Shown one piece after another: positions 1 to 8,479 of a stretch of DNA of 64,000 bases. This DNA comes from Natronococcus sp. A-GB7. Its GTDB lineage: Archaea > Halobacteriota > Halobacteria > Halobacteriales > Natrialbaceae. The DNA lies in the NCBI RefSeq assembly GCF_029688865.1, contig NZ_JARUKV010000010.1, positions 1-64,000 on the forward strand, written 5' to 3'. The number at the start of each line of letters is the position of its first letter. Positions within the stretch are counted from its first letter, which is position 1. The translations under genes were made by a program, and so were the position numbers. The notes below the pieces were generated by a model. That model saw nothing but the letters and a program-made list of their open reading frames with translations, was not told where the DNA came from and did not search any database.

Positions 1-102
1 AGGTACCTCCCGTACCCATCCCGAACACGGAAGATAAGCTCGCCTGCGTTTCGGCGAGTACTGGAGTGCGCGAGCCTCTGGGAAATCCGATTCGCCGCCA
101 CC
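1..102 (+). rRNA. 5S ribosomal RNA, 5'-truncated by the window edge (first tandem copy)
   Basis: This is the 3' part of a haloarchaeal 5S rRNA, with the conserved CCCATCCCGAACACGGAAG stretch and the GAGTACTGGAGTGCGCGAG block. It aligns base for base with the complete copy at 157-278 at an offset of 176, so about 19 bases lie outside the window. Visible differences are A versus G at base 5 and two bases near the 3' end (99-100 against 275-276). It presumably ends an rRNA operon whose 23S gene lies to the left. Confidence 0.95.
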
Positions 103-110
103 ACTCATAC

Positions 111-156
111 CACGACCGACAGTGGTCTAACGACGGTTCGATTCCGTCGGTCGGCA
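111..156 (+). ncRNA. tRNA-like processing element directly upstream of the second 5S rRNA
   Basis: About 46 bases keep a perfect tRNA T-arm: stem GACGG/CCGTC around loop TTCGATT at 132-148. An acceptor-like 3' strand GGTCGGC (149-155) and a discriminator-like A (156) follow. CGACC at 113-117 can pair with GGTCG at 149-153, and CAGTGGTCTAA resembles a D-arm, but the anticodon arm is missing. The 5S gene starts on the next base. In Haloferax volcanii a tRNA-like structure upstream of 5S lets tRNase Z make the 5S 5' end; I infer the same role here. It could also be a decayed tRNA gene. Confidence 0.65.
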
Positions 157-278
157 TTACAGCGGCCATAGCGGCGAGGTGCCTCCCGTACCCATCCCGA
201 ACACGGAAGATAAGCTCGCCTGCGTTTCGGCGAGTACTGGAGTGCGCGAGCCTCTGGGAAATCCGATTCGCCGCTTCC
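157..278 (+). rRNA. 5S ribosomal RNA (second tandem copy, complete)
   Basis: This is a full-length 5S rRNA of about 122 bases. The 5' strand AGCGGC (161-166) pairs with GCCGCT near the 3' end (270-275) to form helix I, and the internal conserved blocks match the first copy. The start is set by the tRNA-like element ending at 156 and by alignment with the usual haloarchaeal TTA..GCGGCC 5' end. The ends are accurate to within a few bases. Two 5S copies in one rRNA operon is an uncommon arrangement. Confidence 0.93.
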
Positions 279-471
279 TTTCATACTCTTTGTTCACCGG
301 CAGTCGGAGCGCCGACTACGGTAGTCATTACCCCGTTGAGAAGTGCGTTGCCGGCCGCCAGCGGAGCCGCTACGTCTCGAGAACGCCTCGGTTCGCGGCC
401 GATCGTACTCGAGGGTCCGAAGGCCGGTAGCAGCCGTCCGTTAGTCCGTCGCAAACGAGAACGGCCCGATG

Positions 472-771
472 CTACTCGCCCTCGAGCGGCTCCCCACGTC
501 GGTCGATTCTCGTCGCCGGGAGGCCAGCGCGCTCGGCGTGTTCCCGAACGGCGTCCGCGTCTTCGGCCTGATAGTGACAGAAGGTTCCCGTGACGTTCCC
601 GTCCTCGTTCATCAGTACCTCGGAGTCGACCCACCGGATTCCGATGCCCTCGTCGCGGAGTTCCTCGAGGGTCTCCCCGGACTGTTCGCCGGCGGCCTCG
701 AGTTCGGACTCGGTGATCGGGTCGTCGAGTTCGCGGAGGATCAGAAAGTCCTCCAGGTCGCTGTCTGTCAT
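472..771 (-). CDS. DUF4242-like small protein
   Basis: The 99-residue acidic protein fits the DUF4242 pattern: an N-terminal strand (EDFLILREL), a central IRWVDSEVL strand and a C-terminal EHAERAGLPATRI helix-turn. Family members are small ferredoxin-like alpha/beta proteins, one of which is reported to bind nickel; no metabolic role is established. No signal peptide or membrane segment is visible. The 190 bases between it and the 5S gene hold nothing I recognise. It stands alone, divergent from the CDC48 gene at 909. The family call is moderate and the function is unknown. Confidence 0.7.
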   Translation of the reverse strand: MTDSDLEDFLILRELDDPITESELEAAGEQSGETLEELRDEGIGIRWVDSEVLMNEDGNVTGTFCHYQAEDADAVREHAERAGLPATRIDRRGEPLEGE

Positions 772-908
772 GATCCATGTTATCTCTCAACGTTATCTTT
801 GATAAACATTCGTTCGATCCGGACTGATAGACGGCACGCTCGTTCGGGAGTCCGATCCAAACGTTCTTGCGTCCGTGCGTGACACGGTACCAAAAGACGA
901 TTCAATCG

Positions 909-3128
909 ATGAAACTCACCGCCAAACCGCTCGTCTCGAACCAGCGTGGGAGCTCCGTCGCCGTCCTCGAGCGAGACGTAATGAACTCGCTCGGCGTCGA
1001 ATCCGGAGAGTACGTTTCTCTCGAGGGGCCGACGGGCGAATCGGCCGTCGTCGAGGTGCTGTCGCGGCCGTCCGAGGAGCGGACGGAGCGAACGATCCGT
1101 CTCGACCGGGAGCTCTCGGAGGGACTCGACGTCGACGCGGGAGACCCCGTTCGCGTCGAACCAACCGAGGTCGGATCCGCCGAGCGGGTCTCGATAGCGT
1201 TACCCGACGACGTTTCCTCCGCCGAGGCACTCGAGTTCGCCCGGCGGGACGCGCTCGTCGGTCGGATCGTTTCGGACGGAGAGACGGTACGGATCGACGC
1301 CGAACCTTCCCGATCCGTTCCGATCGAAGTCGTCGACGTCGACCCGGCCGGTCCCGCCGTCGTCGAGGAGTGGACGTCGATCGTTATCGCTCCCGAACCG
1401 GCGACGATCGACGGGGTGGAGCGCGATGCGACGGCTCCCGCGGTTACCTACAGCGACGTCGGCGGCCTCGAGGACGAACTCGAGCAGGTGCGGGAGGTCG
1501 TCGAGTTACCGATGCGATACCCGGGGGTCTTCGATCGACTCGGTATCGACCCGCCGAAGGGAGTCCTGCTGTACGGCCCGCCCGGAACCGGGAAGACGCT
1601 CATCGCCCGCGCGATGGCCAACGAGGTCGGCGCCCACTTCCAGACGCTTCGGGGCCCCGAGATCGTCTCGAAGTACCACGGCGAGAGCGAGGAGCGGCTC
1701 CGTGAGGTCTTCGCGGAGGCCGAGGAGAACGCGCCGGCGATCGTCTTCATCGACGAGATCGACGCCATCGCGCCGAAACGGGAGGACGTCGGCGACGTCG
1801 AACGCCGGATCGTCGCCCAGCTGCTCTCCCTGCTCGACGGCGGCGACGACAGGGGACAGGTCGTCGTCGTGGGGACGACGAACCGCGTAGATTCGGTCGA
1901 TCCTGCCCTCCGCCGGCCGGGACGGTTCGACCGCGAGGTCGAGATCGGCGTGCCGGACGCCGACGAGCGGTCCGAAATCCTCGGAATCCACGCGGCCGAC
2001 GTCTCCATCAGCAACTCGGTCGATCTCGAGCGCTACGCCGAGCGCACGCACGGCTTCGTCGGTGCGGATCTGGAGAACCTGATCAGAGAGAGCGCGATGT
2101 GTGCGCTACGGCGGCTGCGAGCCGACTCCTCGAGCGATTCCATCGAACTGCCGGCCGACCGATTGGACGCCGTCGAGATCGCCGAGGCGGACATCGAGGC
2201 GGCGGTACGCGAGATCGAACCGTCGGCGATGCGAGAGGTGTTCGTCGAGGTGCCGGACGCGACCTGGGGGGACGTCGGTGGGCTCGAGGAGGTGACGCGA
2301 ACCCTTCGGGAAACGGTCCAGTGGCCCCTCGAGTACGCCGACGCCTTCGATCGCGTCTCGCTGCGTCCGGCGACCGGTGTCCTGCTGTACGGCCCGCCCG
2401 GAACGGGAAAAACACTGCTCGCACGGGCCGTCGCCAACGAGGCTCAGTCGAACTTCATCTCGATCAAGGGACCCGAACTCGTCGACAAGTACGTCGGCGA
2501 ATCCGAGCGCGGGATTCGCAACGTCTTCAGCAAGGCCCGCGAGAACGCGCCGACGGTGCTCGTGTTCGACGAGATCGACGCTATCGCCGGCACCCGAAGC
2601 GACTCCAGCGAGACGGCGGTCGGTGAACGCGTCGTCAGTCAGCTACTGACCGAACTCGACGGGCTCGAGGATCTCGAGGACGTCGTCGTCCTCGCGACGA
2701 CGAACCGACCGGATCGGATCGACGACGCGTTGCTCCGGGCGGGGCGGTTCGAACGACACGTCCGCGTCGGGGAACCCGACGAGGCGTCCAGACGGGAAAT
2801 CTTCGAGATCCACCTCCGGGATCGTCCGCTCGCGGCGGACGTCGACCTCTACGCGCTCGCCGAGCGGAGCGAGGGTGCCGTCGGCTCCGATATCGAGGGG
2901 ATCTGCCGGACTGCAGCGATGAACGCCGTTCGCGACTACGTCGAGACGTCCGCGGGCGGTGAGCGTGACGGTCGGACCGACGGCGAAGCCGGGGCGAGGG
3001 CCGACCTCGAGACCCTCGAGTTGACGGCCGACCACTTCGAACGGGCCCTCGAGACGGCGGACGAGGAGCCGGGAGACGAGTTCGCTCGACTCGAGGACGG
3101 GTTCGACGCGTTCGTCGACGGCGAGTGA
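909..3128 (+). CDS. cdc48: CDC48/VAT-type AAA+ ATPase (first of two paralogues)
   Basis: The 739-residue protein unfolds or extracts substrates, usually for the proteasome, as a homohexamer in the cytoplasm. Residues 1-165 are the CDC48 N-domain (MKLTAKPL start). D1 has Walker A GPPGTGKT at 223-230 and Walker B IVFIDEID near 278-285. D2 has Walker A near 495-502 and Walker [11 protein letters not shown]. Pore loops KYHGESEE (D1) and KYVGESE (D2) are present. The ATG at 909 is chosen because the family begins exactly there; an upstream in-frame start at 867 would add 14 unmatched residues. A second paralogue of 755 residues sits at 61589. The acidic C-terminal tail is typical of haloarchaea. 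Confidence 0.95.
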   Translation: MKLTAKPLVSNQRGSSVAVLERDVMNSLGVESGEYVSLEGPTGESAVVEVLSRPSEERTERTIRLDRELSEGLDVDAGDPVRVEPTEVGSAERVSIALPDDVSSAEALEFARRDALVGRIVSDGETVRIDAEPSRSVPIEVVDVDPAGPAVVEEWTSIVIAPEPATIDGVERDATAPAVTYSDVGGLEDELEQVREVVELPMRYPGVFDRLGIDPPKGVLLYGPPGTGKTLIARAMANEVGAHFQTLRGPEIVSKYHGESEERLREVFAEAEENAPAIVFIDEIDAIAPKREDVGDVERRIVAQLLSLLDGGDDRGQVVVVGTTNRVDSVDPALRRPGRFDREVEIGVPDADERSEILGIHAADVSISNSVDLERYAERTHGFVGADLENLIRESAMCALRRLRADSSSDSIELPADRLDAVEIAEADIEAAVREIEPSAMREVFVEVPDATWGDVGGLEEVTRTLRETVQWPLEYADAFDRVSLRPATGVLLYGPPGTGKTLLARAVANEAQSNFISIKGPELVDKYVGESERGIRNVFSKARENAPTVLVFDEIDAIAGTRSDSSETAVGERVVSQLLTELDGLEDLEDVVVLATTNRPDRIDDALLRAGRFERHVRVGEPDEASRREIFEIHLRDRPLAADVDLYALAERSEGAVGSDIEGICRTAAMNAVRDYVETSAGGERDGRTDGEAGARADLETLELTADHFERALETADEEPGDEFARLEDGFDAFVDGE

Positions 3129-3194
3129 ACCGGTCGGAGCCGAACTCCGGAGGTGACCACCGATGCTAAGTGTGTGCACGGCTAGTGATTGTGT

Positions 3195-3677
3195 ATGTCA
3201 CACAACCTCCCTCACGTCAGGCTCGGCGAGGACGCCGCGGAGCGCGGTGACAGCGACGGCGACGAGGGACCCGTCCGCACCGTCGAGTACCTCAACTACG
3301 AGACTCTGAGCGAACAGGGGTGGGATATGGACGATGCGGACCTCTTCGAGAAGGCAGCGGAGGCCGATCTGGGGGACGACGACTACGGGCGGGTCGAGAT
3401 CACCGGCCGACGGTACATCCTCGACGCCGCCGAGGATCAGGGGTTCGAGTGGCCTTACGAGTGTCGCGCCGCCTCGTGTGCGAACTGCGCCGGTATCGTT
3501 TACGAGGGCGACGTCGAGATGGACATGGATCTCATCCTCACCGACGAGGAGGTCGAGGAGCGGGGGATCGTTCTCACCTGCCAGGCGCTTCCGGCCAGCG
3601 ACGAGGTGAAAGTCATCTACAACGCGATGTATCTCGACTACCTGCAGGATCGGGTCATCGGCGTCCGAGAGGTGTAG
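3195..3677 (+). CDS. fdx: Plant-type [2Fe-2S] halophilic ferredoxin
   Basis: The 160-residue electron carrier has cluster ligands Cys90, Cys95, Cys98 and Cys129 in the pattern C-x4-C-x2-C-x30-C. The halophile-specific region [24 protein letters not shown] before the cluster domain matches the known Halobacterium ferredoxin insertion. The protein serves 2-oxoacid oxidoreductases and other redox enzymes in the cytoplasm. About 28 acidic residues precede the usual N-terminus. The ATG at 3195 is preferred over a TTG two codons earlier. It follows the CDC48 gene by 66 bases. Confidence 0.95.
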   Translation: MSHNLPHVRLGEDAAERGDSDGDEGPVRTVEYLNYETLSEQGWDMDDADLFEKAAEADLGDDDYGRVEITGRRYILDAAEDQGFEWPYECRAASCANCAGIVYEGDVEMDMDLILTDEEVEERGIVLTCQALPASDEVKVIYNAMYLDYLQDRVIGVREV

Positions 3678-3710
3678 CCCCCTGGGCGGATCGGGACGGC
3701 CGCTTCCGGC

Positions 3711-4268
3711 TCAGGACTCGAGTTTCTCGATGGCCTCCTCGAGACGCTTCGTGGGCGACTGCTCGGTGACGATCTGGTCCTGCCGATAGGCGTCTATCGG
3801 CTCGGTGTCGACGTCAACGTCGGCCTCGGCGAGCGCGTCGAGAGCCGTCGCGAGAACGACCGTCTGGTACTCCAGTTGAGACTCGAGTTCGTTGACCTGC
3901 TCGAGCGTTCGCTCGGAGAGGTCGGTGAGCGACGCCGAGTACTCCGAGAGGTTCGCTTCGGCCTGGTCGAGTCGTCGCTCACCGAGGCTGATCGTCGCGA
4001 AGTTCTCGAGTTCGTCGACGTCCTCGGACATCTGTGCGAGTTCGGACTCGACCGTTTCGAGTCGCTCGTCGACGACGCGTTCGATGTGCTGGTCGATCGT
4101 CGTTGCCTCGGATTCCGTTCCCGCGCTCGAGTCGGACGACTCGGCCGCGGTCTCCTCGACGGGTTCCTCCGCGGGGACGGCTCCGTTCTCGTTCGTACAC
4201 GTGAGTACGTGGCTCTTGTACGGCCCCGGTGCCGGATACTCCTCTCCACAGTGTGCACACTCTGGCAT
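3711..4268 (-). CDS. Zinc-finger and coiled-coil protein of unknown function
   Basis: The 185-residue protein begins with one C2HC-type finger (Cys4, Cys7, His19, Cys24; CAHCGEEY..SHVLTC), which resembles single C2H2 fingers. An acidic linker rich in E, S and T spans about 30-58. A long heptad-like helix (about 60-145) is rich in L, E and Q and should form a coiled coil. No enzyme motif is visible. The fold suggests an oligomeric nucleic-acid or protein-binding factor, but that is inference. It converges on the ferredoxin gene with a 33-base gap. Confidence 0.75.
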   Translation of the reverse strand: MPECAHCGEEYPAPGPYKSHVLTCTNENGAVPAEEPVEETAAESSDSSAGTESEATTIDQHIERVVDERLETVESELAQMSEDVDELENFATISLGERRLDQAEANLSEYSASLTDLSERTLEQVNELESQLEYQTVVLATALDALAEADVDVDTEPIDAYRQDQIVTEQSPTKRLEEAIEKLES

Positions 4269-4357
4269 ACGGGCACAATCAACATGGTACTGTAAATAAC
4301 TTTAGCTGCTGCTTCACAGTCGAAGCGACGGACGCTAATTGGAGACGGAGTCCCCCG

Positions 4358-4642
4358 TTACGCCGACTCGTCGGACTGCTCCCTGGCCTGAAGGATGAAC
4401 GCCCGTTCGGGCGGCGGCGCGGCGTACAGTTCGACATCGCTGACCAGACGGTAGTACTTGCGATTCCCGCGGCGGTAGTGGTCGACGAGTCCCGCCTCCT
4501 CGAGCACCCCGAGGTGGTGGACCGCCGACTTCCCGTTCATCCCCACGGCTTCGGCGAGTTCGGAGACGTACTTCGGCTCCCGGGAGAGCTCTCGGATGAT
4601 CTTCAGCCGTCGAGCGTTCCCCAGGGCCTCGAGCAGCGTCAT
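4358..4642 (-). CDS. ArsR-like winged-helix transcriptional regulator
   Basis: The 94-residue single-domain DNA-binding protein has the order helix (LLEALGNARRLKIIREL), helix (YVSELAEAVGM), recognition helix (KSAVHHLGVLEEAGLV) and wing (HYRRGNRKYYRLV), which is the ArsR/HTH_20 fold. No metal-binding Cys motif is present, so metal sensing is not indicated. It is transcribed divergently from the amphi-Trp gene at 4737 across 94 bases and could control the shared promoter region. Its ligand is unknown. Confidence 0.85.
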   Translation of the reverse strand: MTLLEALGNARRLKIIRELSREPKYVSELAEAVGMNGKSAVHHLGVLEEAGLVDHYRRGNRKYYRLVSDVELYAAPPPERAFILQAREQSDESA

Positions 4643-4705
4643 GAACTACCGTACACGCAGCCGATAGTTGAGTGTTCCGTCACCTCCCGGACGCCGTCAT
4701 GCACA

Positions 4706-4713
4706 TTTATGTA
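4706..4713 (+). promoter_or_regulatory. TATA box for the amphi-Trp gene
   Basis: TTTATGTA is centred about 28 bases before the ATG at 4737. This is the spacing expected for an archaeal promoter driving a leaderless transcript. Confidence 0.55.
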
Positions 4714-4736
4714 TCGACGGCGTGGTACACGTCACC

Positions 4737-5039
4737 ATGACGAACAACGTCGAGTTCCCCGACGACGAGGATCCCGAGCGCAGGGTCATCACGGACGGCT
4801 TCTTCGAGCAGGAGATCTACCTCTCGCGAACCGAGACGGCGAGCTTCCTCCGTGAGATCGCCGACGCGCTCGAGAACGACGCGTCGCTGACGATCTCGGG
4901 AAGTAGCTGGGAGATCCCCTTCGAGTACCGCGAGCCGATCGAGGTCGAGATCGAGTTCTCCGGCCAGCGCACCTCGGAGCTCGAGATCGAACTCGAGTTC
5001 GAGCAGGCCCGCGGTGGGAGCGATCTCAGCGTCGAGTGA
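4737..5039 (+). CDS. Amphi-Trp domain protein
   Basis: The 100-residue protein matches the amphi-Trp pattern: an N-terminal helix with EIYLSRTETASFLREIADAL, a short SWEIPFEYREP segment, then alternating acidic and hydrophobic strands (VEIEFSG, ELEIELEFEQ). The role of the family is unknown. The ATG at 4737 is supported by a TATA box at 4706-4713 and by homology starting near it. Its stop codon overlaps the GTG start of the methyltransferase gene (GTGA), so the two are very likely co-transcribed and translationally coupled. Confidence 0.8.
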   Translation: MTNNVEFPDDEDPERRVITDGFFEQEIYLSRTETASFLREIADALENDASLTISGSSWEIPFEYREPIEVEIEFSGQRTSELEIELEFEQARGGSDLSVE

Positions 5040-5812
5040 GCGTGCTCGGACCCCGATACTACTTCGGCGTCTACCACTGGCGGCGACGGTTCCGGTCGCT
5101 CGCGCTCGCGGCGGTCGCGCTCACGGCTGCGGCCGTCGTCGGGAGCCGAACACGGTCCCGGAACCGACGGGTGGCCGCGTCGATGGCCGCGTCCGTCGCG
5201 GCCGTTCGCGGAGCGAGGACGCTGCGCCAGCTGGTGGGTCCGACGCCGTGGTCGCTCGAGCGGGCGAAGTACGACGCGCTCGCCAGCAGACTCCCGCTCG
5301 ACCGGGCGGATCGGGTTCTCGACGTCGGCTGTGGCACGGGGCGCTCGCTCGTGGGGATCGCACCGCACGTTCCGGCCCGAACGGACGTCGTTGGTCTCGA
5401 CGTCTTCGACGACCGCGTCATCCTCGGGAACGGACCGCGGCTGGCACGGCGAAACGCCGACCGCGCCGGCCTCGGGGTCGAGCCGGTCGCTGCCGACGCG
5501 GCGACGCTCCCGTTGCGAGACGGCTCGGTCGACGTCGCGACCGCCTGCCGGCTACTGCACGATCTCCCGGCCTCGAGCGCCGAGAGCTCGCTTTCGGAGC
5601 TACGACGGGTCTGTAGGGCCGACGGATCCGTCGGTATTCTCGAGCTCCCGCTCGTTCCCGACGACGTTGCGGGCGATCCCGACCCGGAAGCCTACTGGGT
5701 CGATCGAGTCCTCGAGGCCGGGTTCGAGATCGAGCGCCTCGAGCGCCTCGAGCTGGCGGGCCGGGCGGAGCCCTACATCGTCATCGTGGCTCGGCCGACT
5801 ACCGCCCGCTAA
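5036..5812 (+). CDS. Class I SAM-dependent methyltransferase with an N-terminal membrane segment
   Basis: The 258-residue protein has one hydrophobic segment at about 21-37, flanked by arginines, then a Rossmann-like methyltransferase domain. Motif I VLDVGCGTG is at about 94-102, motif II-like VVGLDVFDD follows, and VDVATACRLLHDL lies at the post-II position. The substrate cannot be read from sequence; the UbiE/MenG-like architecture suggests a small lipid-soluble or cytoplasmic molecule. It starts with GTG overlapping the stop of the amphi-Trp gene. Confidence 0.85.
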   Translation: MSVLGPRYYFGVYHWRRRFRSLALAAVALTAAAVVGSRTRSRNRRVAASMAASVAAVRGARTLRQLVGPTPWSLERAKYDALASRLPLDRADRVLDVGCGTGRSLVGIAPHVPARTDVVGLDVFDDRVILGNGPRLARRNADRAGLGVEPVAADAATLPLRDGSVDVATACRLLHDLPASSAESSLSELRRVCRADGSVGILELPLVPDDVAGDPDPEAYWVDRVLEAGFEIERLERLELAGRAEPYIVIVARPTTAR

Positions 5813-5825
5813 GCGGTCGACGACT

Positions 5826-5833
5826 CAAAAAAG
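5826..5833 (-). terminator. U-rich terminator of the quinoprotein unit
   Basis: A run of six A residues on the plus strand (5827-5832) becomes UUUUUU in the minus-strand transcript about 20 bases past the stop of the dehydrogenase gene. Archaeal termination typically uses such U tracts. Confidence 0.5.
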
Positions 5834-5851
5834 ACGAACGGTACGGGTCGC

Positions 5852-7570
5852 CTACTCGGAGAGCGAGAAGACGGCCAGGCGGGTGTCACGGCCCCCGGCA
5901 CCGCGTCGGAGCCAGCCGCTGCCGCCGACCTGGATCGCGACGTACTGCTTCCCGGTGTCGGAGTCGTACCAGCTCATCGGGCTGCCGGCGATCGACGCCT
6001 CGCCGAGGTCGTACTCCCAGAGGCGGTCACCGCTCTCGCCGTCGTAGGCGATGAAGTCGCCGTTCTGGGTGCCGGTGAAGACGACGCCGGTCTCGGTGGT
6101 CACCATGCCGCCCCAGATGTAGGCGTCGCTCTCGATCCAGTCGCGCCAGACACGCTCGCCGGTTTCGGGATTGATCGCGACGATGGCGCTGATCTTCTCG
6201 TTGTACTCCTCGGGTACCGCTTCAGTCTGGTCCTCTAGGATTCCGCCCCAGTACTTTTTGCCCTCCTCGTACTCCTCGAAGCGCCACCAGGCCTCCTGGG
6301 GCGAGTTGTTCATCTTCATGTACGCAAGCCCGGTCTCGGGGTTGTAGGCCGGGGGCTGCCAGTCGTTGCCGCCCATCGCACCGGGCATGAACGGCATCCG
6401 GCGTCCCTCGTCGATGTGGGGGATCATCCGGTACATGTTCAGCTGCTGGACGCCCGGTTCGCTACGCTCGATGAGTTCGCCCGTGTCGGCGTCCATCGTG
6501 TAGGCCCAGCCGGTCTTGCCCGCGGAGACGACCACGTCCTTGGTCGTGTTGCGGTGTTCGATCTCCATATCCCGAATGAGGATCCGGGGCGCCGCGGAGT
6601 CGTAGTCCCAGACGTCGTGGGCGACCTCCTGGTGGGTCCACAGCCGCTCGCCCGTGTCCATGTCGAGCGCGAGCGTTCCACAGCTGTTGCGGTTCGGTCC
6701 CGGTCGGACGGAGCCGTCGAAGTCCGGTCCGGGGTTACCGATCGGCAGGTAGAGTCGTCGCTCCTCGACGTCGATCGTCGCGTTCATCCAGTTGGTCGCA
6801 CAGGACTGGTTGATGCTGTCGCCGACCCACTCGGTCTCGGGGGAGGTCCAGGTGTGCCAGACTTCCTCGCCGGTTTCGGCGTCCAGTGCCGTGTGGAACC
6901 CGCGAACGCCGTACTCGCCGCCGGCGCTGCCGGTGAAGATCATCCCGTCGTACGCGATGGGCGCCCAGGTCGCGGAGTACCCCTCCTCGTGGTCGGCCGT
7001 CGAGGTGTGCCAGACCTCCTCGCCGGTGTACCGATCGAGCGCGACGACCCCCGAGTCGAGCGTCGTCATGAACACCTTGTCGCCGTAGGCGGCGACGCCA
7101 CGGTTGTTGTCGTCACAACAGAGCACGACGTCCGAGGGAACGGCGTACGTATAGCTCCAGAGGATGTCGCCCTCGCGGGCGTCGATGGCCTTGACGTGGT
7201 TCGGGCCGTTCGACTGATACATAATCGGCGGATCGCCCGGCACGATCAGGGGCGTCCCCTCCATGCTCGAGCCGGCGCCGACGTCGAGCATGTACTCGAC
7301 CTCGAGGTCGGCGACGTTGTCGGGCGTGATGACGTCGGCCGTCGTGCGGCGGTGTTGTCCGTAGTTGCCGCCGTAGGTGAGCCAGGCTTCCGGATTATCG
7401 CCGGACTCCTGGATCATCTCGTTCGTGACGTCGAACTCCTCGATTCGGTCGACGTCGTGCTGGTGCGTAACCGATTTGTCGGGGGATCCGAGCACGCGGA
7501 ACCCCTGGTCAGTCTCCCTTACAACCGTATCCTTTGCGGCCTGTACGGCCCTGTCTTCTTCGAGTGACAT
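5852..7570 (-). CDS. PQQ-dependent quinoprotein dehydrogenase with lanthanide-type DYD motif, no signal peptide
   Basis: The 572-residue eight-bladed beta-propeller resembles the methanol/ethanol dehydrogenase family, which oxidises alcohols with pyrroloquinoline quinone. Hallmarks: adjacent Cys151-Cys152 (LCCDDNNRG), metal-ligand candidates Glu219 (GGEYGVRG), Asn279 (PIGNPGPD) and Asp322 (also the catalytic base), and Asp324 in WDYDS. The second Asp of the Asp-x-Asp motif marks lanthanide-dependent XoxF/PedH-type enzymes; calcium enzymes carry Ala or Ser there. The N-terminus is hydrophilic with no Sec or Tat signal, although known relatives are exported. It lies 6 bases behind the partner gene at 7577. 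No PQQ synthesis or cytochrome gene is in the window. The substrate is unknown. Confidence 0.88.
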   Translation of the reverse strand: MSLEEDRAVQAAKDTVVRETDQGFRVLGSPDKSVTHQHDVDRIEEFDVTNEMIQESGDNPEAWLTYGGNYGQHRRTTADVITPDNVADLEVEYMLDVGAGSSMEGTPLIVPGDPPIMYQSNGPNHVKAIDAREGDILWSYTYAVPSDVVLCCDDNNRGVAAYGDKVFMTTLDSGVVALDRYTGEEVWHTSTADHEEGYSATWAPIAYDGMIFTGSAGGEYGVRGFHTALDAETGEEVWHTWTSPETEWVGDSINQSCATNWMNATIDVEERRLYLPIGNPGPDFDGSVRPGPNRNSCGTLALDMDTGERLWTHQEVAHDVWDYDSAAPRILIRDMEIEHRNTTKDVVVSAGKTGWAYTMDADTGELIERSEPGVQQLNMYRMIPHIDEGRRMPFMPGAMGGNDWQPPAYNPETGLAYMKMNNSPQEAWWRFEEYEEGKKYWGGILEDQTEAVPEEYNEKISAIVAINPETGERVWRDWIESDAYIWGGMVTTETGVVFTGTQNGDFIAYDGESGDRLWEYDLGEASIAGSPMSWYDSDTGKQYVAIQVGGSGWLRRGAGGRDTRLAVFSLSE

Positions 7571-7576
7571 TGATAA

Positions 7577-8479
7577 TTACCTCGCTTCGGATGGCGCGCG
7601 CATCTCTTCGGTGATCCAGAACACGTTCTTGCAGATCTCCTCCTGGTTGACGATCATGATCGCCGCGCCGGCGGTGATCGCGGCTGTCAGCTGCGAGTCG
7701 GTCAGCCCCTCCTCGCGGGTGATATCGAGCGCCGCCTGCGCCAGCAGGTGGAACCCACCCAGCAGCGCCTTGATATCCCAGTAGCCGTCGTCGAGGATCT
7801 CCTCGGTGACGAGAACCCGGTTCTGCCAGAGGTGGACGTCCAGTGCGTCGACCCAGAGCAACGTCCCGCCCGCCGCCCGTTGGTGGAGGGGCGGGACGTG
7901 TTCGACGCCGAACTCCACCTCGGCGGGGATATCCTTCGTCGGCACCCATCGGGCGAGCCGATCGTTGTTGTTCGTGACGTCCATGACGAGCGCGATCCGT
8001 TCCTGCTCGTCGAACCCGAGCTCCTCGAGTTCGGCCGTCAGCTCGTCGGTAGCGATCAGCTCGTGAGCCGTTCCCTCGATGTGTTCGGGCGTGAACCGCG
8101 GCAGGTTCGCCTCGAGACTCTCGAAGAAGTCGACGTCGACGAGGTGGTCGTAGATCTCCCAGCCGGGCTCGGCGAGTTCCCGGTAGAGCACCTCGGCTTC
8201 GGTCTCGCCGTCCGGGATTCCCTGTTCTCGGACCTCCGGCAGACGCCCGAGCTGCCTCGAGAGCTCCTCGAGCTGTGTCTCGAGCAACTCGGCGTCCAGC
8301 CTCCCCGAGAGATCGCTTCGAATCGCTTCGCCCATCGAGGCGAACTCGGGATCGTCTTCGCGCTCTACCTCGTCACGAAGCCGTTCGATCGTCAGCTGAT
8401 CCCCGTCATCGACCGCTTCGACGTCGAGCGTGCGGGCGAGCTGCCGCTGCGCTTCGTCCGTGATCTGTGCCGTTGTCAT
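7577..8479 (-). CDS. Unrecognised protein co-transcribed with the quinoprotein
   Basis: The 300-residue soluble, helix-rich acidic protein has no signal peptide, membrane span or known catalytic motif. Residues 1-110 look like amphipathic helices (LARTLDVEAV, LLETQLEELSRQLGRL). Residues 165-300 are more conserved-looking, with VMDVTNNNDRLARWVP, LLWVDALDVHLWQNRV and a hydrophobic ALLGGFHLLAQAAL segment. There is one Cys, near the end (EEICKNVF). It is the first gene of the unit, 6 bases before the dehydrogenase, so a subunit, chaperone or maturation factor is a reasonable inference. I do not recognise the family. Confidence 0.75.
   Translation of the reverse strand: MTTAQITDEAQRQLARTLDVEAVDDGDQLTIERLRDEVEREDDPEFASMGEAIRSDLSGRLDAELLETQLEELSRQLGRLPEVREQGIPDGETEAEVLYRELAEPGWEIYDHLVDVDFFESLEANLPRFTPEHIEGTAHELIATDELTAELEELGFDEQERIALVMDVTNNNDRLARWVPTKDIPAEVEFGVEHVPPLHQRAAGGTLLWVDALDVHLWQNRVLVTEEILDDGYWDIKALLGGFHLLAQAALDITREEGLTDSQLTAAITAGAAIMIVNQEEICKNVFWITEEMRAPSEAR

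Noticed and set aside
111-156. A functional tRNA gene before the second 5S
   Set aside because: The anticodon arm is missing and only 5 of 7 acceptor pairs form; a tRNA-like processing element is more likely.
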